A stretch of DNA of 64,000 nucleotides, taken from assembly GCA_020721255.1 (NCBI GenBank), contig DYND01000004.1, positions 1-64,000 of the forward strand. Reading direction: 5' to 3'. The position numbers and the translations under genes were made by a program. Source of the stretch: Chlorobium chlorochromatii. Its GTDB lineage: Bacteria > Bacteroidota > Chlorobiia > Chlorobiales > Chlorobiaceae. The notes under the pieces are model-generated. The model did not search any database. It was not told the origin of the DNA and saw only the letters and a list, made by a program, of their open reading frames with translations. The number at the start of each line of letters is the position of its first letter. The first letter of the stretch is position 1. Of the stretch, positions 53,960 through 64,000 are shown one piece after another.

Positions 53960-53979
53960 TTATCGTATGACTATATCGA

Positions 53980-54690
53980 ATGAACTTCAGAACGCTGGTT
54001 TTTCTTTTTATCCTGATACCAATCACCTTTTTCGGGATACTGCTTACACTTATCCTCAACGTTATTGATCGAACTGGCAACAGTTTTCATAAGGTTGCCG
54101 CCTGGTGGGGTCGGTTATGCGCGAAGCTTTTTGGCATATCTATTGAGGTTATTGGTCAGGAGAACTACGATTCCGATCAACACTATCTTGTTATCAGCAA
54201 TCATGCCGGTATGGCTGATATCCCCCTGCTGCTTGGTGTCATGAAATTGAACCTCCGATTTATGGCAAAAGAGGAGCTTGGTAAAATACCACTCTTCGGA
54301 CGTGCACTAAAACAGGCGGGTTATGTGATGATCAAGCGTGGGCAAAACAGAGATGCGCTTCAAAGCCTTTTTGCTGCTATAGAAGTTCTTAAAAAAGGAC
54401 ATTCACTCCATATTTTCCCTGAAGGAACACGCTCACAAACAGGAGAGCTACTGCCATTCAAACGAGGAGCTTTTCGAGTTGCTGAAAAAGGTGGCGCACC
54501 GATACTTCCTGTTACCATCATCGGCAGCCATCTTATAACACCCAAAAAAAGCCTGAAAATTAACAAAGGCAGCATCAAAGTTATCATCGACAAACCATTA
54601 GAGCCATCAGCGTTCAACAATATTGATGATTTGATGGCTGCATGTTCCAAAGTAGTAACCACGAATTTCAATCACTACAGGAATAACTGA
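53980..54690 (+). CDS. plsC: 1-acyl-sn-glycerol-3-phosphate acyltransferase
   Basis: ISNHAGMADIPLL (N-H-x4-D acyltransferase motif), FPEGTRSQTGELLPFKRG. Confidence 0.92.
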   Translation: MNFRTLVFLFILIPITFFGILLTLILNVIDRTGNSFHKVAAWWGRLCAKLFGISIEVIGQENYDSDQHYLVISNHAGMADIPLLLGVMKLNLRFMAKEELGKIPLFGRALKQAGYVMIKRGQNRDALQSLFAAIEVLKKGHSLHIFPEGTRSQTGELLPFKRGAFRVAEKGGAPILPVTIIGSHLITPKKSLKINKGSIKVIIDKPLEPSAFNNIDDLMAACSKVVTTNFNHYRNN

Positions 54691-54777
54691 CCAGTTGCAA
54701 GTGCTGCAACAACATGGATGAAAGCGCCGCCGGTGGTGAGGGCTTGACCGACCGAACAGAACGTTATTGCCATCCTC

Positions 54778-54805
54778 GTAGGGGCGTATTGCAATACGCC
54801 CTTAC
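54778..54805. repeat. Palindromic intergenic repeat
   Basis: GTAG-GGGCGTATTGCAATACGCCC-TTAC with a perfect 20-bp palindrome core (54782-54801). Confidence 0.8.
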
Positions 54806-54955
54806 AAACGCCCGCGTAACACGATAAACGTCATTCACCTCCAGCTTTTTGCAAACATTTTACTATGTTTGAGACAATCCTCGTGATCAAAACTCACCAG
54901 AGAGTCAACCTGCTCACACGGCTCAATAGCATCAACACTTCAACGTATCTGCATA

Positions 54956-55076
54956 ATGGCAAAAACAATGGTATTCATCGACAGTCGGGTCAACGATCTT
55001 GATCAGTTGGTTTCGCAATTTGACGCAGGCACAGAATATCGTGTGCTTGATGCTACTTCTGACGGTTTGCTCCAGC
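54956..55076 (+). pseudogene. N-terminal fragment of a DUF4347-domain (large adhesin-type) gene
   Basis: MVFIDSRVNDLDQLVSQFDAGTEYRVLDATSDGLLQ, the DUF4347 start motif, interrupted by IS-end sequence. Confidence 0.7.
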
Positions 55077-56918
55077 GGAAGTTCCGCCCTCATTTTTCAT
55101 TAACTCCTTATAGGAATTACGGCGAAAAGGTGCGAAAAATGTAGTCACTAATTTATTTGTATATCAAAGGTTTTTTCTTATATTATCAAGGAGTATAGAA
55201 AACCTTGATATAGTCACAATGTATATCGACACCAGCAAAACCACCATCAACGGCAAAACCTACCATCGTTACCTGTTTCGTGAATCGTATCGTGAAGATG
55301 GCAAGGTCAAGAATCGTACTCTGGGCAAGATCTCCAAATGTTCGGAAGCCGAAGTTGCCGCAATTAAACTTGCTCTGAAATACAAAAACAACTTGTCAGT
55401 ACTGCTGAATATCGAGGATGTTGAACTCCATGAAGGGCTTCGTGTTGGTGTGGTATATGCGCTGAAAACGCTTGCCGAGAGGCTCGGCATCAGTAAAGCG
55501 CTTGGCAGTAGCCGCCAGGGGAAGCTTGCGTTGTGGCAGATCATAGCACGATTGATCGGACAAGGTTCACGCCTCGGTGCGGTCAGGATAGCAGCAAGTT
55601 ATGGTGCCTGCGATGTGCTTGAATTAGAGAGTTTTACAGAGGATGACCTCTATGAAAACTTGGCGTGGCTGACAGAAAATCAGGAGCATATTGAAATGCA
55701 GTTATTCAAGCACCATTCGGCGGGAGCTATTCCGGAATTATTGCTGTATGATGTTACCTCATCATATCTTGAAGGGATGGAGAATGTTCTTGCTGCCTTT
55801 GGTTACAATCGTGATGGCAAAAAAGGAAAGAAACAGATCGTCATTGGCTTGTTGTGTACAGCAGATGGCGATCCGGTAGCGGTGAGGGTATTTGCAGGTA
55901 ATACCTGCGACAAGTCAACAGTTGCAGAGCAGATTCGTACTGTTGCTAAGACATTTGGAATTGAAGAGATAACGATGGTTGGCGACAAGGGGATGATCAA
56001 AACACCGCAGGCCAAAGAGTTGACCGACGCAGGATTCCATTACATTACCTCACTTTCAAAACCAGAAATAAGAACACTCCTGAAGGCAGAGGTACTGCAA
56101 ATGGATTTTTTTGATACAGAGCTGTATGAGGTTGAAAATAAAACAGATGGCGTTCGATATGTGCTGAGAAAAAATCCTGTTCGAGAGGTGGAGATGGCAA
56201 AGAATCGTCAAGAACGGGTCAAAAAAATCCAGCGTTCTGTTGAGGAGAAAAATAGTTACTTGGCTGGTTCTGTCAAGCGTAACAAAGATGTTGCCTTAAG
56301 GGTTCTTCAGAAAAAGATTAACCAGTACAAGTTGAACGATGTCCTGGAACTGACCAATCAGGATCGGGTGTTCAAGGTAACGGTCAATGAAGAAATGCTG
56401 AAGGGAACAGCTCTTCTGGACGGATGTTATGTCATCAAAACTGATGTGAAGAAAGAGATTCTTTCGACCAAGGCAGTTCACGATCGGTACAAAGATCTGG
56501 CCAAAGTTGAGCATGCTTTCCGGACATTTAAACAAAGTCATCTTGAAATCAGACCGGTTCATGTGCGAACCGAAGCCAGCACTCGTGGCCATGTTTTTGC
56601 TGTCATGCTTGACTATAAAATTGAGCGACTGTTGTCGGAACTGTGGAAAAAATGTGAATGCACGGTGCCGGAAGGAATTGATGAACTTGGTGCAATACGC
56701 AGCACAATCGTTACGCTCAAGGGGGTTAGCTGCCAGAAAATTCCTCACTCGAAAGGACTTGCCGCTGAGTTACTTGTCGCTGCAGGGATGACACTTCCCT
56801 CAATCATTCAAGCCAAAAATGTCGATGTAGTCACAAGAAAAAAGCTCGCCGTTAAGCGTAACTAATACCTTAACAACGCTTTATAGGGATTCCTTGTTCT
56901 TTTATTTCTGGAACTTCC
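55077..56918. mobile_element. IS1634-like insertion sequence (tentative boundaries)
   Basis: Contains the transposase ORF; candidate 9-bp terminal inverted repeats GGAAGTTCC (55077-55085) and GGAACTTCC (56910-56918); both flanking genes truncated. Confidence 0.65.
55219..56865 (+). CDS. IS1634 family transposase
   Basis: YHRYLFRESYREDGKVKNRTLGKIS start; LLYDVTSSYLEG catalytic D; VGDKGMI; TDVKKEILSTKAVHDRYKDLAKVEHAFRTFKQSHLEIRPVHV. Confidence 0.9.
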   Translation: MYIDTSKTTINGKTYHRYLFRESYREDGKVKNRTLGKISKCSEAEVAAIKLALKYKNNLSVLLNIEDVELHEGLRVGVVYALKTLAERLGISKALGSSRQGKLALWQIIARLIGQGSRLGAVRIAASYGACDVLELESFTEDDLYENLAWLTENQEHIEMQLFKHHSAGAIPELLLYDVTSSYLEGMENVLAAFGYNRDGKKGKKQIVIGLLCTADGDPVAVRVFAGNTCDKSTVAEQIRTVAKTFGIEEITMVGDKGMIKTPQAKELTDAGFHYITSLSKPEIRTLLKAEVLQMDFFDTELYEVENKTDGVRYVLRKNPVREVEMAKNRQERVKKIQRSVEEKNSYLAGSVKRNKDVALRVLQKKINQYKLNDVLELTNQDRVFKVTVNEEMLKGTALLDGCYVIKTDVKKEILSTKAVHDRYKDLAKVEHAFRTFKQSHLEIRPVHVRTEASTRGHVFAVMLDYKIERLLSELWKKCECTVPEGIDELGAIRSTIVTLKGVSCQKIPHSKGLAAELLVAAGMTLPSIIQAKNVDVVTRKKLAVKRN

Positions 56919-57662
56919 GTTCCAGAAGCCGAAGTAAGCAACCGTGTTGTTGACAAGTTAGTGCGGGTAGAACTCTTGCAAGGAACAGAGACGTGGCTGT
57001 ATATTCACATAGAAGTTCAGAGCACAAAGCAATCTGACTTTGCCAAGCGAATGTTCGTTTACAATTACCGTATTTTTGACAAGTACGATAAACCAGTAGC
57101 AAGCTTTGCGATTCTTGCTGACAGGCACCGACATTGGCGACCAAATTCCTGGGGCTTTGCATTTGCAGGCAGCAAACATACCTTGGAATTTTCAATTGTC
57201 AAGCTGATTGATTATGAACCAAAAACAGATGAGCTTCTCACTTTGGATAATGCGTTTGGATTGATTACAGCGGCACATTTACTCACCCAGCAAACCCGCA
57301 GGAAAAATGAAGATCGCTATGATGCCAAACTCCGTTTGATAAGGCTGTTGTATGAGCGCCAGTGGGAGCGAAAGCGCATTGTGGAACTTTTGCGGGTTAT
57401 TGACTGGTTTTTAGAATTACCAAAAGAGTTACGACAAAAATTAAAAACTGAAATCTGTCAGATAGAGGAGCAACAAAAGATGAAATACGTTACCAGTTTT
57501 GAGCGGGATGCTCTGGAAGAGGGCTTTGTGCAAGGCAAAGAACTTGGTGTTGCTGAGGGATTATTACAAGGCAGGACTGAGGTGGCACGCAAGCTTATGG
57601 CAAGTGGGTTTAGTGCGGAACAGGCTGCAAGTATTGCTGAAGTGCCTGTGGATTCACTGTAA
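56919..57662 (+). pseudogene. Rpn/PD-(D/E)XK nuclease family protein, N-terminus lost at the IS junction
   Basis: In-frame ...VPEAEVSNRVVDKLVRVELLQGTETWLYIHIEVQSTKQSDFAKRMFVYNYRIFDKYDKPVASFAILAD; no proper start upstream. Confidence 0.75.
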
Positions 57663-57789
57663 TGGTCTTGAACCATGATTCTCTCGTGGTGGATTGCGTA
57701 GCAATATGGAGGTTCATAGCTTGTTCAATCCAAATCCTTTAGATAACAGGTTAGATGCATATAATCAAATAAATTACGAAAAGAAAACC

Positions 57790-58177
57790 ATGAGCCTGCG
57801 TTCACCTCGAAAATTAATCACCTTTGACTGGGCAATGAAGCGATTACTGCGCAGCAAAGCCAACTTTGAGATACTTGAAGGTTTTTTAAGCGAGCTGTTG
57901 GGCGAAGACATTTTCATTCTTGAAATTCTGGAGAGTGAAAGCAAAAGAGTCCTTTTCACTACTGAGCATGTCCGACGAAGAACTTCGTGCCTACAACCGT
58001 TACCAGGATTCCTTGCGCGATGAAGCAAGTTATGTTGAAACAAACTATTATTTCGCCAAGATGGAAGGCAAGGAGGAAGGAAAACTTGAAGTTGCTGAAA
58101 AAATGGTAGCAAAGGGAATGAGTGCCGAAGAGGTCGCTGAGGTTGCAGGAATAGATGTACAGTTGCTAAGCCAATAA
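57790..58177 (+). pseudogene. Second Rpn/PD-(D/E)XK family gene with internal deletion and frameshift
   Basis: N-terminal MSLRSPRKLITFDWAMKRLLRSKANFEILEGFLSELLGEDIFILEILESESK joins directly to C-terminal SMSDEELRAYNRYQDSLRDEASYVETNYYFAKMEGKEEGKLEVAEKMVAKGMSAEEVAEVAG in another frame. Confidence 0.8.
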
Positions 58178-58291
58178 AGAACCCCGCCGCAAGCAGCAGG
58201 GTATTTTGAAGATAAATCTATCATACTTTACGCCTCAAAAGGCGGGGAATATGACCCATAGAGATTCAAGCACCGTCCGATAGCAATATAC

Positions 58292-58759
58292 CTAAATCTG
58301 CCGATAGAGGTTTACCATTTCAATAGCCGTCATAGCCGCATCAAAACCCTTGTTACCTGCTTTCGTGCCTGCTCGCTCAATTGCCTGTTCAAGATTTTCT
58401 GTAGTAAGCACACCAAATGCAATGGGCACCATAGTTTCAAGTGATGCCTGCGCAATGCCTTTGGTTGCTTCGGCAGCAATAACATCAAAATGAGGTGTTG
58501 AACCGCGGATAATAACTCCAAGCGTTATAATCGCATCATACTTGCCACTCAACGCCACTTTTTTTGCTACCATCGGCAGCTCAAAAGCGCCAGGACAACG
58601 ATAAATGGTAACGTTCTCTTCTGCACCACCATGACGACGAATACAATCAACAGCGCCCTCAACCAGCTTTTGACCAATAAAATCGTTAAAGCGCGACACA
58701 ACAAGCGCAAATCGCATCTCCTGCGCACCAAGCCCACCTTCAATCTGCGTAATCTGCAT
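58292..58759 (-). CDS. ribH: 6,7-dimethyl-8-ribityllumazine synthase
   Basis: FALVVSRFNDFIGQKLVEGA, CPGAFELPMVAKK, LGVIIRGSTPHFD, FGVLTTENLEQAIERAGTKAGNKG. Confidence 0.97.
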   Translation of the reverse strand: MQITQIEGGLGAQEMRFALVVSRFNDFIGQKLVEGAVDCIRRHGGAEENVTIYRCPGAFELPMVAKKVALSGKYDAIITLGVIIRGSTPHFDVIAAEATKGIAQASLETMVPIAFGVLTTENLEQAIERAGTKAGNKGFDAAMTAIEMVNLYRQI

Positions 58760-58777
58760 AAAAATTATAATTTGGAG

Positions 58778-59389
58778 TTATTTCTGCGGATGATAATACC
58801 CCAGCATCCGTTCAACAAGATCAATAAGTACATGCCCGATCGAGATATGACACTCCTGAATACGATCGGCAGAACCTGCATGTGGAACAATAATTTCAAG
58901 ATCAGCCTTACCTTTCAAGAAACCTCCATCACCACCAAGCAGAGCACAGGTTTTCAGTCCCTGCGTTTTTGCACCAGTAAGTGCATTAACCACACTCATG
59001 CTGTTACCGCTGGTAGATAGCCCGACAAAAATATCGCCTTGACGACCATACGCCTCAACAAGACGAGCAAAAACTGCATCATAGCCAAGGTCATTAGCGC
59101 CTGCCGTCAAAGCCGATGTGTCAGTAGAGAGTGCAATGGCAGGAAGCGCCGGACGCTCAACGCTGCTCCTATAACGAATGGTCAACTCAGTTGCAAGATG
59201 CTGCGCATCGGCGGCACTGCCACCATTGCCACAAAACAGCACTTTTCCACCCGACTCAAAAGTCTCCGCCATCATGCGTGCCATCGCTACAATAACGGCG
59301 CTGTTCTGACGCGCCACCGTCTCTTTAAGACGCGCACTGTACAGCATAATATCAAGCACCAGCTCTTCATACGGGGTACGATCCGTCAT
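58778..59389 (-). CDS. gmhA: Phosphoheptose isomerase (SIS domain)
   Basis: [34 protein letters not shown]; start at MTDRTPYEE. Confidence 0.9.
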   Translation of the reverse strand: MTDRTPYEELVLDIMLYSARLKETVARQNSAVIVAMARMMAETFESGGKVLFCGNGGSAADAQHLATELTIRYRSSVERPALPAIALSTDTSALTAGANDLGYDAVFARLVEAYGRQGDIFVGLSTSGNSMSVVNALTGAKTQGLKTCALLGGDGGFLKGKADLEIIVPHAGSADRIQECHISIGHVLIDLVERMLGYYHPQK

Positions 59390-59475
59390 TCCACAAGCGC
59401 ACCTGTATTGCTTTCCCATAACAATGAAATTAACATGGATTCATTACAATAAAATAAACCACCGTCACCACATCA

Positions 59476-60393
59476 TCACAACGGCAACATAGTGCCAATC
59501 CCGAGCAAATCGGCGATATTGGCCCGAGGATCAATCACTGGCTTAAGAAGTGGTGAAGCACAAGTCATCAGTGTGGTAACACCTGGTCCGTGACCAGCTT
59601 CAAGACAGTCGCTATGAATAACAATACCAATGGTCATGGCGCCTTTGCGGTATGCCCTTCCATAACGATTGTCGTGATCGAGCAGAGCAACAAAATCTCC
59701 GAGACGAATGTTGTCGATACCGTACTCTTTGACGGTTTCGGAGTCGCTGGTCATGATATCGTAGTCCCCCTTGGCAACATGCGCGGAACCGATGCCTGAG
59801 CCCATACAGACTGCGGGCACTATGGTGGTAACTGGTACTTCAAGCACGCCACCAGCAAGTTCGCGAATCTTCATGGCATGAAGCAGAGTCGGATCGAGAT
59901 TAAAAAGGGCAATATCGGGATAATCAATAAGCTTCAACCCTTGACCTTTACCTCTAATGATAATGGTATCACTGTAAAGCAACTTCTCTTTCGCCTCGCG
60001 TTCAAAATCGACAATCACATGCTCAGATCCGCCGTGGTGACCGAGAACACGCCCCACCGCGCCTTTAGCTTCACCGGTTGCAACAGTTGCCGTATTGCCC
60101 GAACATGAAAATATTTGCAAACCAACATTGGGATGCTCATAAGGTTTCATGGTATCGGCAGTACAACTAACGCCTGGCTCAATATGGTCGCCCTGCCAGC
60201 CAAACGCAGGATCACCAACCTGAACGTTAAGCGTAATACCTCCAATAGCGGGAAGAAGAAACGGTGTTCCGTGATGGTCAACCTCCCAAGTACCTCTGGT
60301 ACGTGGTTGCCCGGGTTGACATTGCAACAGAAACTCGACAAGCTTTAGTTCATTAGTCTTCAGCATAACATCATAAAAAATTGTGTTGATCAT
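59476..60393 (-). CDS. DUF4438 domain-containing protein
   Basis: Gly-rich [26 protein letters not shown] and [13 protein letters not shown] pattern recalled for this family. Confidence 0.75.
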   Translation of the reverse strand: MINTIFYDVMLKTNELKLVEFLLQCQPGQPRTRGTWEVDHHGTPFLLPAIGGITLNVQVGDPAFGWQGDHIEPGVSCTADTMKPYEHPNVGLQIFSCSGNTATVATGEAKGAVGRVLGHHGGSEHVIVDFEREAKEKLLYSDTIIIRGKGQGLKLIDYPDIALFNLDPTLLHAMKIRELAGGVLEVPVTTIVPAVCMGSGIGSAHVAKGDYDIMTSDSETVKEYGIDNIRLGDFVALLDHDNRYGRAYRKGAMTIGIVIHSDCLEAGHGPGVTTLMTCASPLLKPVIDPRANIADLLGIGTMLPL

Positions 60394-60407
60394 CCAGGAT
60401 AAACGCT

Positions 60408-60442
60408 AAAACAACAAAAGGCGCATTGTGGTGCGCCCTTTG
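60408..60442 (-). terminator. Rho-independent terminator downstream of csp
   Basis: Minus strand AAAGGGCGCACCACAATGCGCCTTTTGTTGTTTT. Confidence 0.7.
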
Positions 60443-60496
60443 CTTGTGTTGAATCATACTTACCGTCCGCCAGTTACGCTGACAAAACGAAAATAA

Positions 60497-60706
60497 TTAA
60501 AGAGGAGTTACATCTTCAGCCTGCAAACCTTTTGCTCCCTGAGTTACTTCCATCATTACTTTCTGGCCTTCAACAAGTGTTTTACGTCCAGTACCATTGA
60601 TAGCACTATGATGCACAAACACATCTTTCCCACCTTTCTGTTCGATGAAGCCGTAACCTTTCTCTTCGTTGAACCACTTAACGGTTCCCTCAACCTGAGT
60701 ACCCAT
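60497..60706 (-). CDS. Cold shock protein
   Basis: [39 protein letters not shown]1/RNP2 motifs. Confidence 0.97.
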   Translation of the reverse strand: MGTQVEGTVKWFNEEKGYGFIEQKGGKDVFVHHSAINGTGRKTLVEGQKVMMEVTQGAKGLQAEDVTPL

Positions 60707-60923
60707 ATCTACCTCTTTTTTATTTTTGCCAGTTAAACTTGGCGTTACAATGAGCAAACTCCGACATGAAGCGCTCAAAAACGAATCAATTTTTCGTAAG
60801 ACTAATTTACTTACTTTATGCTAATTCAAAAAGGAAGTTCTTTGCTTTATGCTACTTTTTTTGTTAGACAAAAAAGAGCGAATAATAGCAAAAAAACCAA
60901 ATAACTCTTTATAAAAAAATATC

Positions 60924-61874
60924 CTATCTTATAGCCCAGAATTTAATCTTCCTGTCATCACTTCCGCTGACAATCATTTTACCATCAGGAGAAACATCGA
61001 CGGACTGCACTTCGAGCACATGACCACGATAAAGATGAAGTTCCTTGCCTGAAGATATATCCCACAATCTGACCGTTTCATCGTTCGCAGCACTCACCAC
61101 TTTAGAGCCATCAGGGGTGAAACAGACACTACGGACGGCGTCGCCATGACCTGCAAGAACTTTGATAATATCTCCACTTGAAGCATCAAGAATTTTAACC
61201 TGTGCATCACGACCACAAAAAGCAATCAACTTATCATCAGGGCTGAACGCCAACGAATGAGAGAGCCTGTCATCCGTTTTGTAGTTGGCAATATTTTTGC
61301 CTGTTGCAACATCCCAGATTTTTATAACGGTCTCTTCTCCGCAACTTGCAATTCTTTTTCCGTCATGGCTATAGGCAAGGCATTCAATATACGATTTGTG
61401 ACCGAGAAACTGCGATAGCTCTTTTCCGGTCTGAACATCCCAGAGGCGGATTGTGGTATCGCGTGAACAGCTTGCCACAACTTTGCAATCCGGGCTAAAG
61501 GCAACCATCCGCACCGCGGTATCGTGCCCTTTGCAGACGTGCAGACACTGACCGGTTGCGGCATCCCATATTCTAACGGTGCTGTCAGTGCTGCCACTGG
61601 CAAGTCGTTTTCCGTCACGGCTGTAATCGATGCACTCTACCCAAGTTTCATGCCCTTTCATGGTGAACAGACTTTTGCCGGACTCCACATCCCACAACAT
61701 CACTGTTTCATCAAAACTGCCACTTACAAGCTTCTTGCCATCGGTGCTGAATTTTACCCCCAGCACCCGATCAAGATGACCTTCCATCGTCTTAATGAGA
61801 TTAACATCTTCAACAACTTTCGGAAGTGTGAGTTCTACTTCCTTTTTTCCGAATATTTTAGATAAGAAACCCAT
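60924..61874 (-). CDS. WD40 repeat protein
   Basis: Seven GH...(W/L)D repeats (e.g. LASGSTDSTVRIWDAATGQCLHVCKGHDTAV). Confidence 0.95.
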   Translation of the reverse strand: MGFLSKIFGKKEVELTLPKVVEDVNLIKTMEGHLDRVLGVKFSTDGKKLVSGSFDETVMLWDVESGKSLFTMKGHETWVECIDYSRDGKRLASGSTDSTVRIWDAATGQCLHVCKGHDTAVRMVAFSPDCKVVASCSRDTTIRLWDVQTGKELSQFLGHKSYIECLAYSHDGKRIASCGEETVIKIWDVATGKNIANYKTDDRLSHSLAFSPDDKLIAFCGRDAQVKILDASSGDIIKVLAGHGDAVRSVCFTPDGSKVVSAANDETVRLWDISSGKELHLYRGHVLEVQSVDVSPDGKMIVSGSDDRKIKFWAIR

Positions 61875-62005
61875 ACGCCTTGCTCATGTTTTGAATTGAT
61901 ACTCATTGAAACTTTATTTCCGGCACAACATCACAAAGAGCACTATGCCGATTTTTATCGTCCAATTTAAAAAAAATTATCACCTTCCGCGAATTATCAC
62001 CGTTA

Positions 62006-63145
62006 TCACGAAAAATTGTAGCTCCGCCCTTTCCATTGGGAGCCTTTGCCAAATTTGATACTATAAAATGAATTGCAGGCAATAGCAAACAGCACAATCT
62101 CGGAGAAAAGGTGTAACAACACAACCTGAAGCGGCTGACGGAACGCAAAAGCAATTAGAAGCCTGGTGAAAAGCACAACCACAATCTGTGCAAGTGGAAG
62201 CCAGAAATACGAAATGCTGAATTTCACAGCAAACAGCGCATGGAAAAAAAACGCATAAGGCGCAATATAGAAAAGGAGCGTCATGGCAATCATCGCAAAA
62301 AGAGCGATAGAGTTATAGCCAAGACCGGCAAAAAGGTTTTTTGAAAACCCATCCCAAACCTCGCGGAAATTGCGATACATTCGGCAACTGACCGTATCGG
62401 TGCCATTAAAAGCAACAACGGTGCCGCCGGCTTTCTTCACCGCCATGCAAAGCCATACATCTTCAACAATATTATTTTTTACGGCGACATGCCCATTGAT
62501 GCGCTCATACATCGCCTTGCGAAAGAGAATAAACTGACCGTTTGCAAAACTGAATGCTGGATTTTTGCTTGTCCGCACAAGCCGGAGTGGCAAATAACAC
62601 ATCAAAATAAAATAGACCATCGGCACTACAAGCTTTTCCCAGAATGAGCCCAGCTCCTGATAGGGTGTCATGGAGAGCATATCCGCGTCAGAAGCTTTCA
62701 GTGCGCCAACTGCGCGACGCAAGGAATCCGGCTCATGTTTGGTATCCGCATCGGTAAAAAGCAGCAGCTCCCCTTTTGCCTGCTGCCCGAGCTGATGACA
62801 TGCCCACGTTTTTCCATGCCACCCATCGGGAAGTGATTCCCCTGCGAAAATACGCAAACGCCCACCCGACTCATGAGCAAGAGTATGCAACAATTCTGGT
62901 GTGGTATCGGTTGAACCATCGTCCAGCACAAGTATCTCAAATGCTGCATAATCCTGCTGCAACAGTGAGCGCACACACCGCTCGATGTTCAACGCTTCGT
63001 TCCGTGCCGGTATCAACACAGAAACGAATCTGCCGTTGTCAGACGCATGTAAAGGCATAGCTGGCAGATCAATCAGGTTTCTCAGCACAATTCCAAGAAA
63101 AAACAGCAATGACAGCAACACCAGTATCTGATAAAAAAATAACAT
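62006..63145 (-). CDS. Family 2 glycosyltransferase, membrane-anchored (possibly carotenoid-related, CruC-like)
   Basis: VSVLIPARNEALNIERCVRSLLQQDY, LDDGSTDTTPELL, FTDADTKHEPDSL, C-terminal TM segments. Confidence 0.85.
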   Translation of the reverse strand: MLFFYQILVLLSLLFFLGIVLRNLIDLPAMPLHASDNGRFVSVLIPARNEALNIERCVRSLLQQDYAAFEILVLDDGSTDTTPELLHTLAHESGGRLRIFAGESLPDGWHGKTWACHQLGQQAKGELLLFTDADTKHEPDSLRRAVGALKASDADMLSMTPYQELGSFWEKLVVPMVYFILMCYLPLRLVRTSKNPAFSFANGQFILFRKAMYERINGHVAVKNNIVEDVWLCMAVKKAGGTVVAFNGTDTVSCRMYRNFREVWDGFSKNLFAGLGYNSIALFAMIAMTLLFYIAPYAFFFHALFAVKFSISYFWLPLAQIVVVLFTRLLIAFAFRQPLQVVLLHLFSEIVLFAIACNSFYSIKFGKGSQWKGRSYNFS

Positions 63146-63153
63146 AACAGCGA

Positions 63154-63184
63154 TAAAAAAAGGCTACCCTTACGGGCAGCCTGT
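63154..63184 (-). terminator. Rho-independent terminator downstream of hisG
   Basis: Minus strand CAGGCTGCCCGTAAGGGTAGCCTTTTTTT. Confidence 0.8.
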
Positions 63185-63208
63185 GGTTCATGAGTATGGC
63201 AAACTCAT

Positions 63209-64000
63209 TCAGTCGATCAGTTTATTGATGTTGTACTCAAAAATACCTTCCGCACCAGCTCTTTTCAGCTCAGGAATCAATTTACGTACAATTTTTTCGG
63301 TCACAATCACCTCAAGCGCCACCCATTGCTCTCCGGCAAGACTCGATATGGTCGGCTGACGCAATGCGGGAATAATAGCCATAATCTTGTCAATCGAAGA
63401 TTTCGGAGCGTTCATCTTCAGACCAACTTTGCCCTGCGCATTAATTGCGCCAAGCAGTAGCATGGCCATATTCTCAATCTTCTCGCGTTTCCAAGGATCA
63501 TTCCATGAATTTTTGTTGGCAATCAGCTTTGTGTTAGACTCCAGAATGGTATCGATAATGCGTAGCTTATTGGCCCTTAGCGACGAGCCGGTCTCCGTCA
63601 CCTCCACGATGGCATCAGCAAGATCGGGCGGTTTGACCTCTGTCGCCCCCCAACTGAACTCCACCGAAGCGTTGACACCGTGTTTAGCAAGATATTTCTT
63701 TGTAATATTCACCACTTCGGTCGCAATATGCTTGCCTTCAAGCTCTTTGACCGAGGTTATGGGCGAGCTTTCAGGCACACACAATACCCAGCGCACCGGT
63801 CTCATGGAGGCTTTTGAGTAAACCAGATCGGCAACCTCAACCACCTCGGCATCAGTCTCAATAATCCAGTCCTTACCGGTCAGACCTACATCAAAAGCGC
63901 CAAGTTCAACATAATGCGCCATCTCCTGAGCACGAATAAGAATAGCTTCCAGCTCATCATCATCTATCGAAGGAAAATAGGAGCGGCTCTGAACCGAAAA
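63209..64000 (-). CDS. hisG: ATP phosphoribosyltransferase (long form), N-terminus beyond window
   Basis: [53 protein letters not shown]-terminal HisG_C-like region; frame open to the window edge. Confidence 0.95.
   Translation of the reverse strand, partial: FSVQSRSYFPSIDDDELEAILIRAQEMAHYVELGAFDVGLTGKDWIIETDAEVVEVADLVYSKASMRPVRWVLCVPESSPITSVKELEGKHIATEVVNITKKYLAKHGVNASVEFSWGATEVKPPDLADAIVEVTETGSSLRANKLRIIDTILESNTKLIANKNSWNDPWKREKIENMAMLLLGAINAQGKVGLKMNAPKSSIDKIMAIIPALRQPTISSLAGEQWVALEVIVTEKIVRKLIPELKRAGAEGIFEYNINKLID

Noticed and set aside
60924-61874. WD40 protein as part of a conflict or signalling system
   Set aside because: Stand-alone seven-repeat propeller with no effector domain or linked enzyme in the neighbourhood.

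Overview
The window reads as a chromosomal segment of a green sulfur bacterium (Chlorobiales). It encodes photosystem P840 reaction-centre genes pscA and pscB, magnesium chelatase bchI and bchD, and a chlorosome CsmB/F-like protein. The remaining core genes are housekeeping: ispG, eno, an EF-G paralogue, dapF, mtgA, manC, tsaC, lpdA, rluD, mutL, cinA, thrA/thrB/thrC, atpG/atpA, plsC, ribH, gmhA, csp and hisG. The species cannot be determined from the sequence alone. There are two accessory regions. (1) About 25.9-36.3 kb, between an emrAB/tolC efflux operon and bchD, holds toxin-antitoxin debris and a type I (IC-like) restriction-modification operon. Its order is hsdM, a RhuM remnant, a DinD/BRO-N gene, hsdS, a second DinD/BRO-N gene, then hsdR, with a neighbouring Fic gene. 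hsdS carries three perfect 12-bp (ELTA/TAEL) spacer repeats. (2) About 54.7-58.2 kb is an IS1634-like element lying between a truncated DUF4347 gene and a truncated Rpn/PD-(D/E)XK gene, followed by a decayed second Rpn-family gene. Signals not in the ORF track include: a degenerate copy of the mutL 3' end beside manC; a sigma-54 promoter plus two identical-geometry upstream operator repeats between a GAF/AAA+ activator and the efflux operon; a frameshift in the signal peptide of an outer-membrane protein; a 52-aa rubredoxin; an intercistronic hairpin between pscA and pscB; and a 24-bp perfect inverted repeat between fic and hsdM. Everything is from manual reading; no database search was run.
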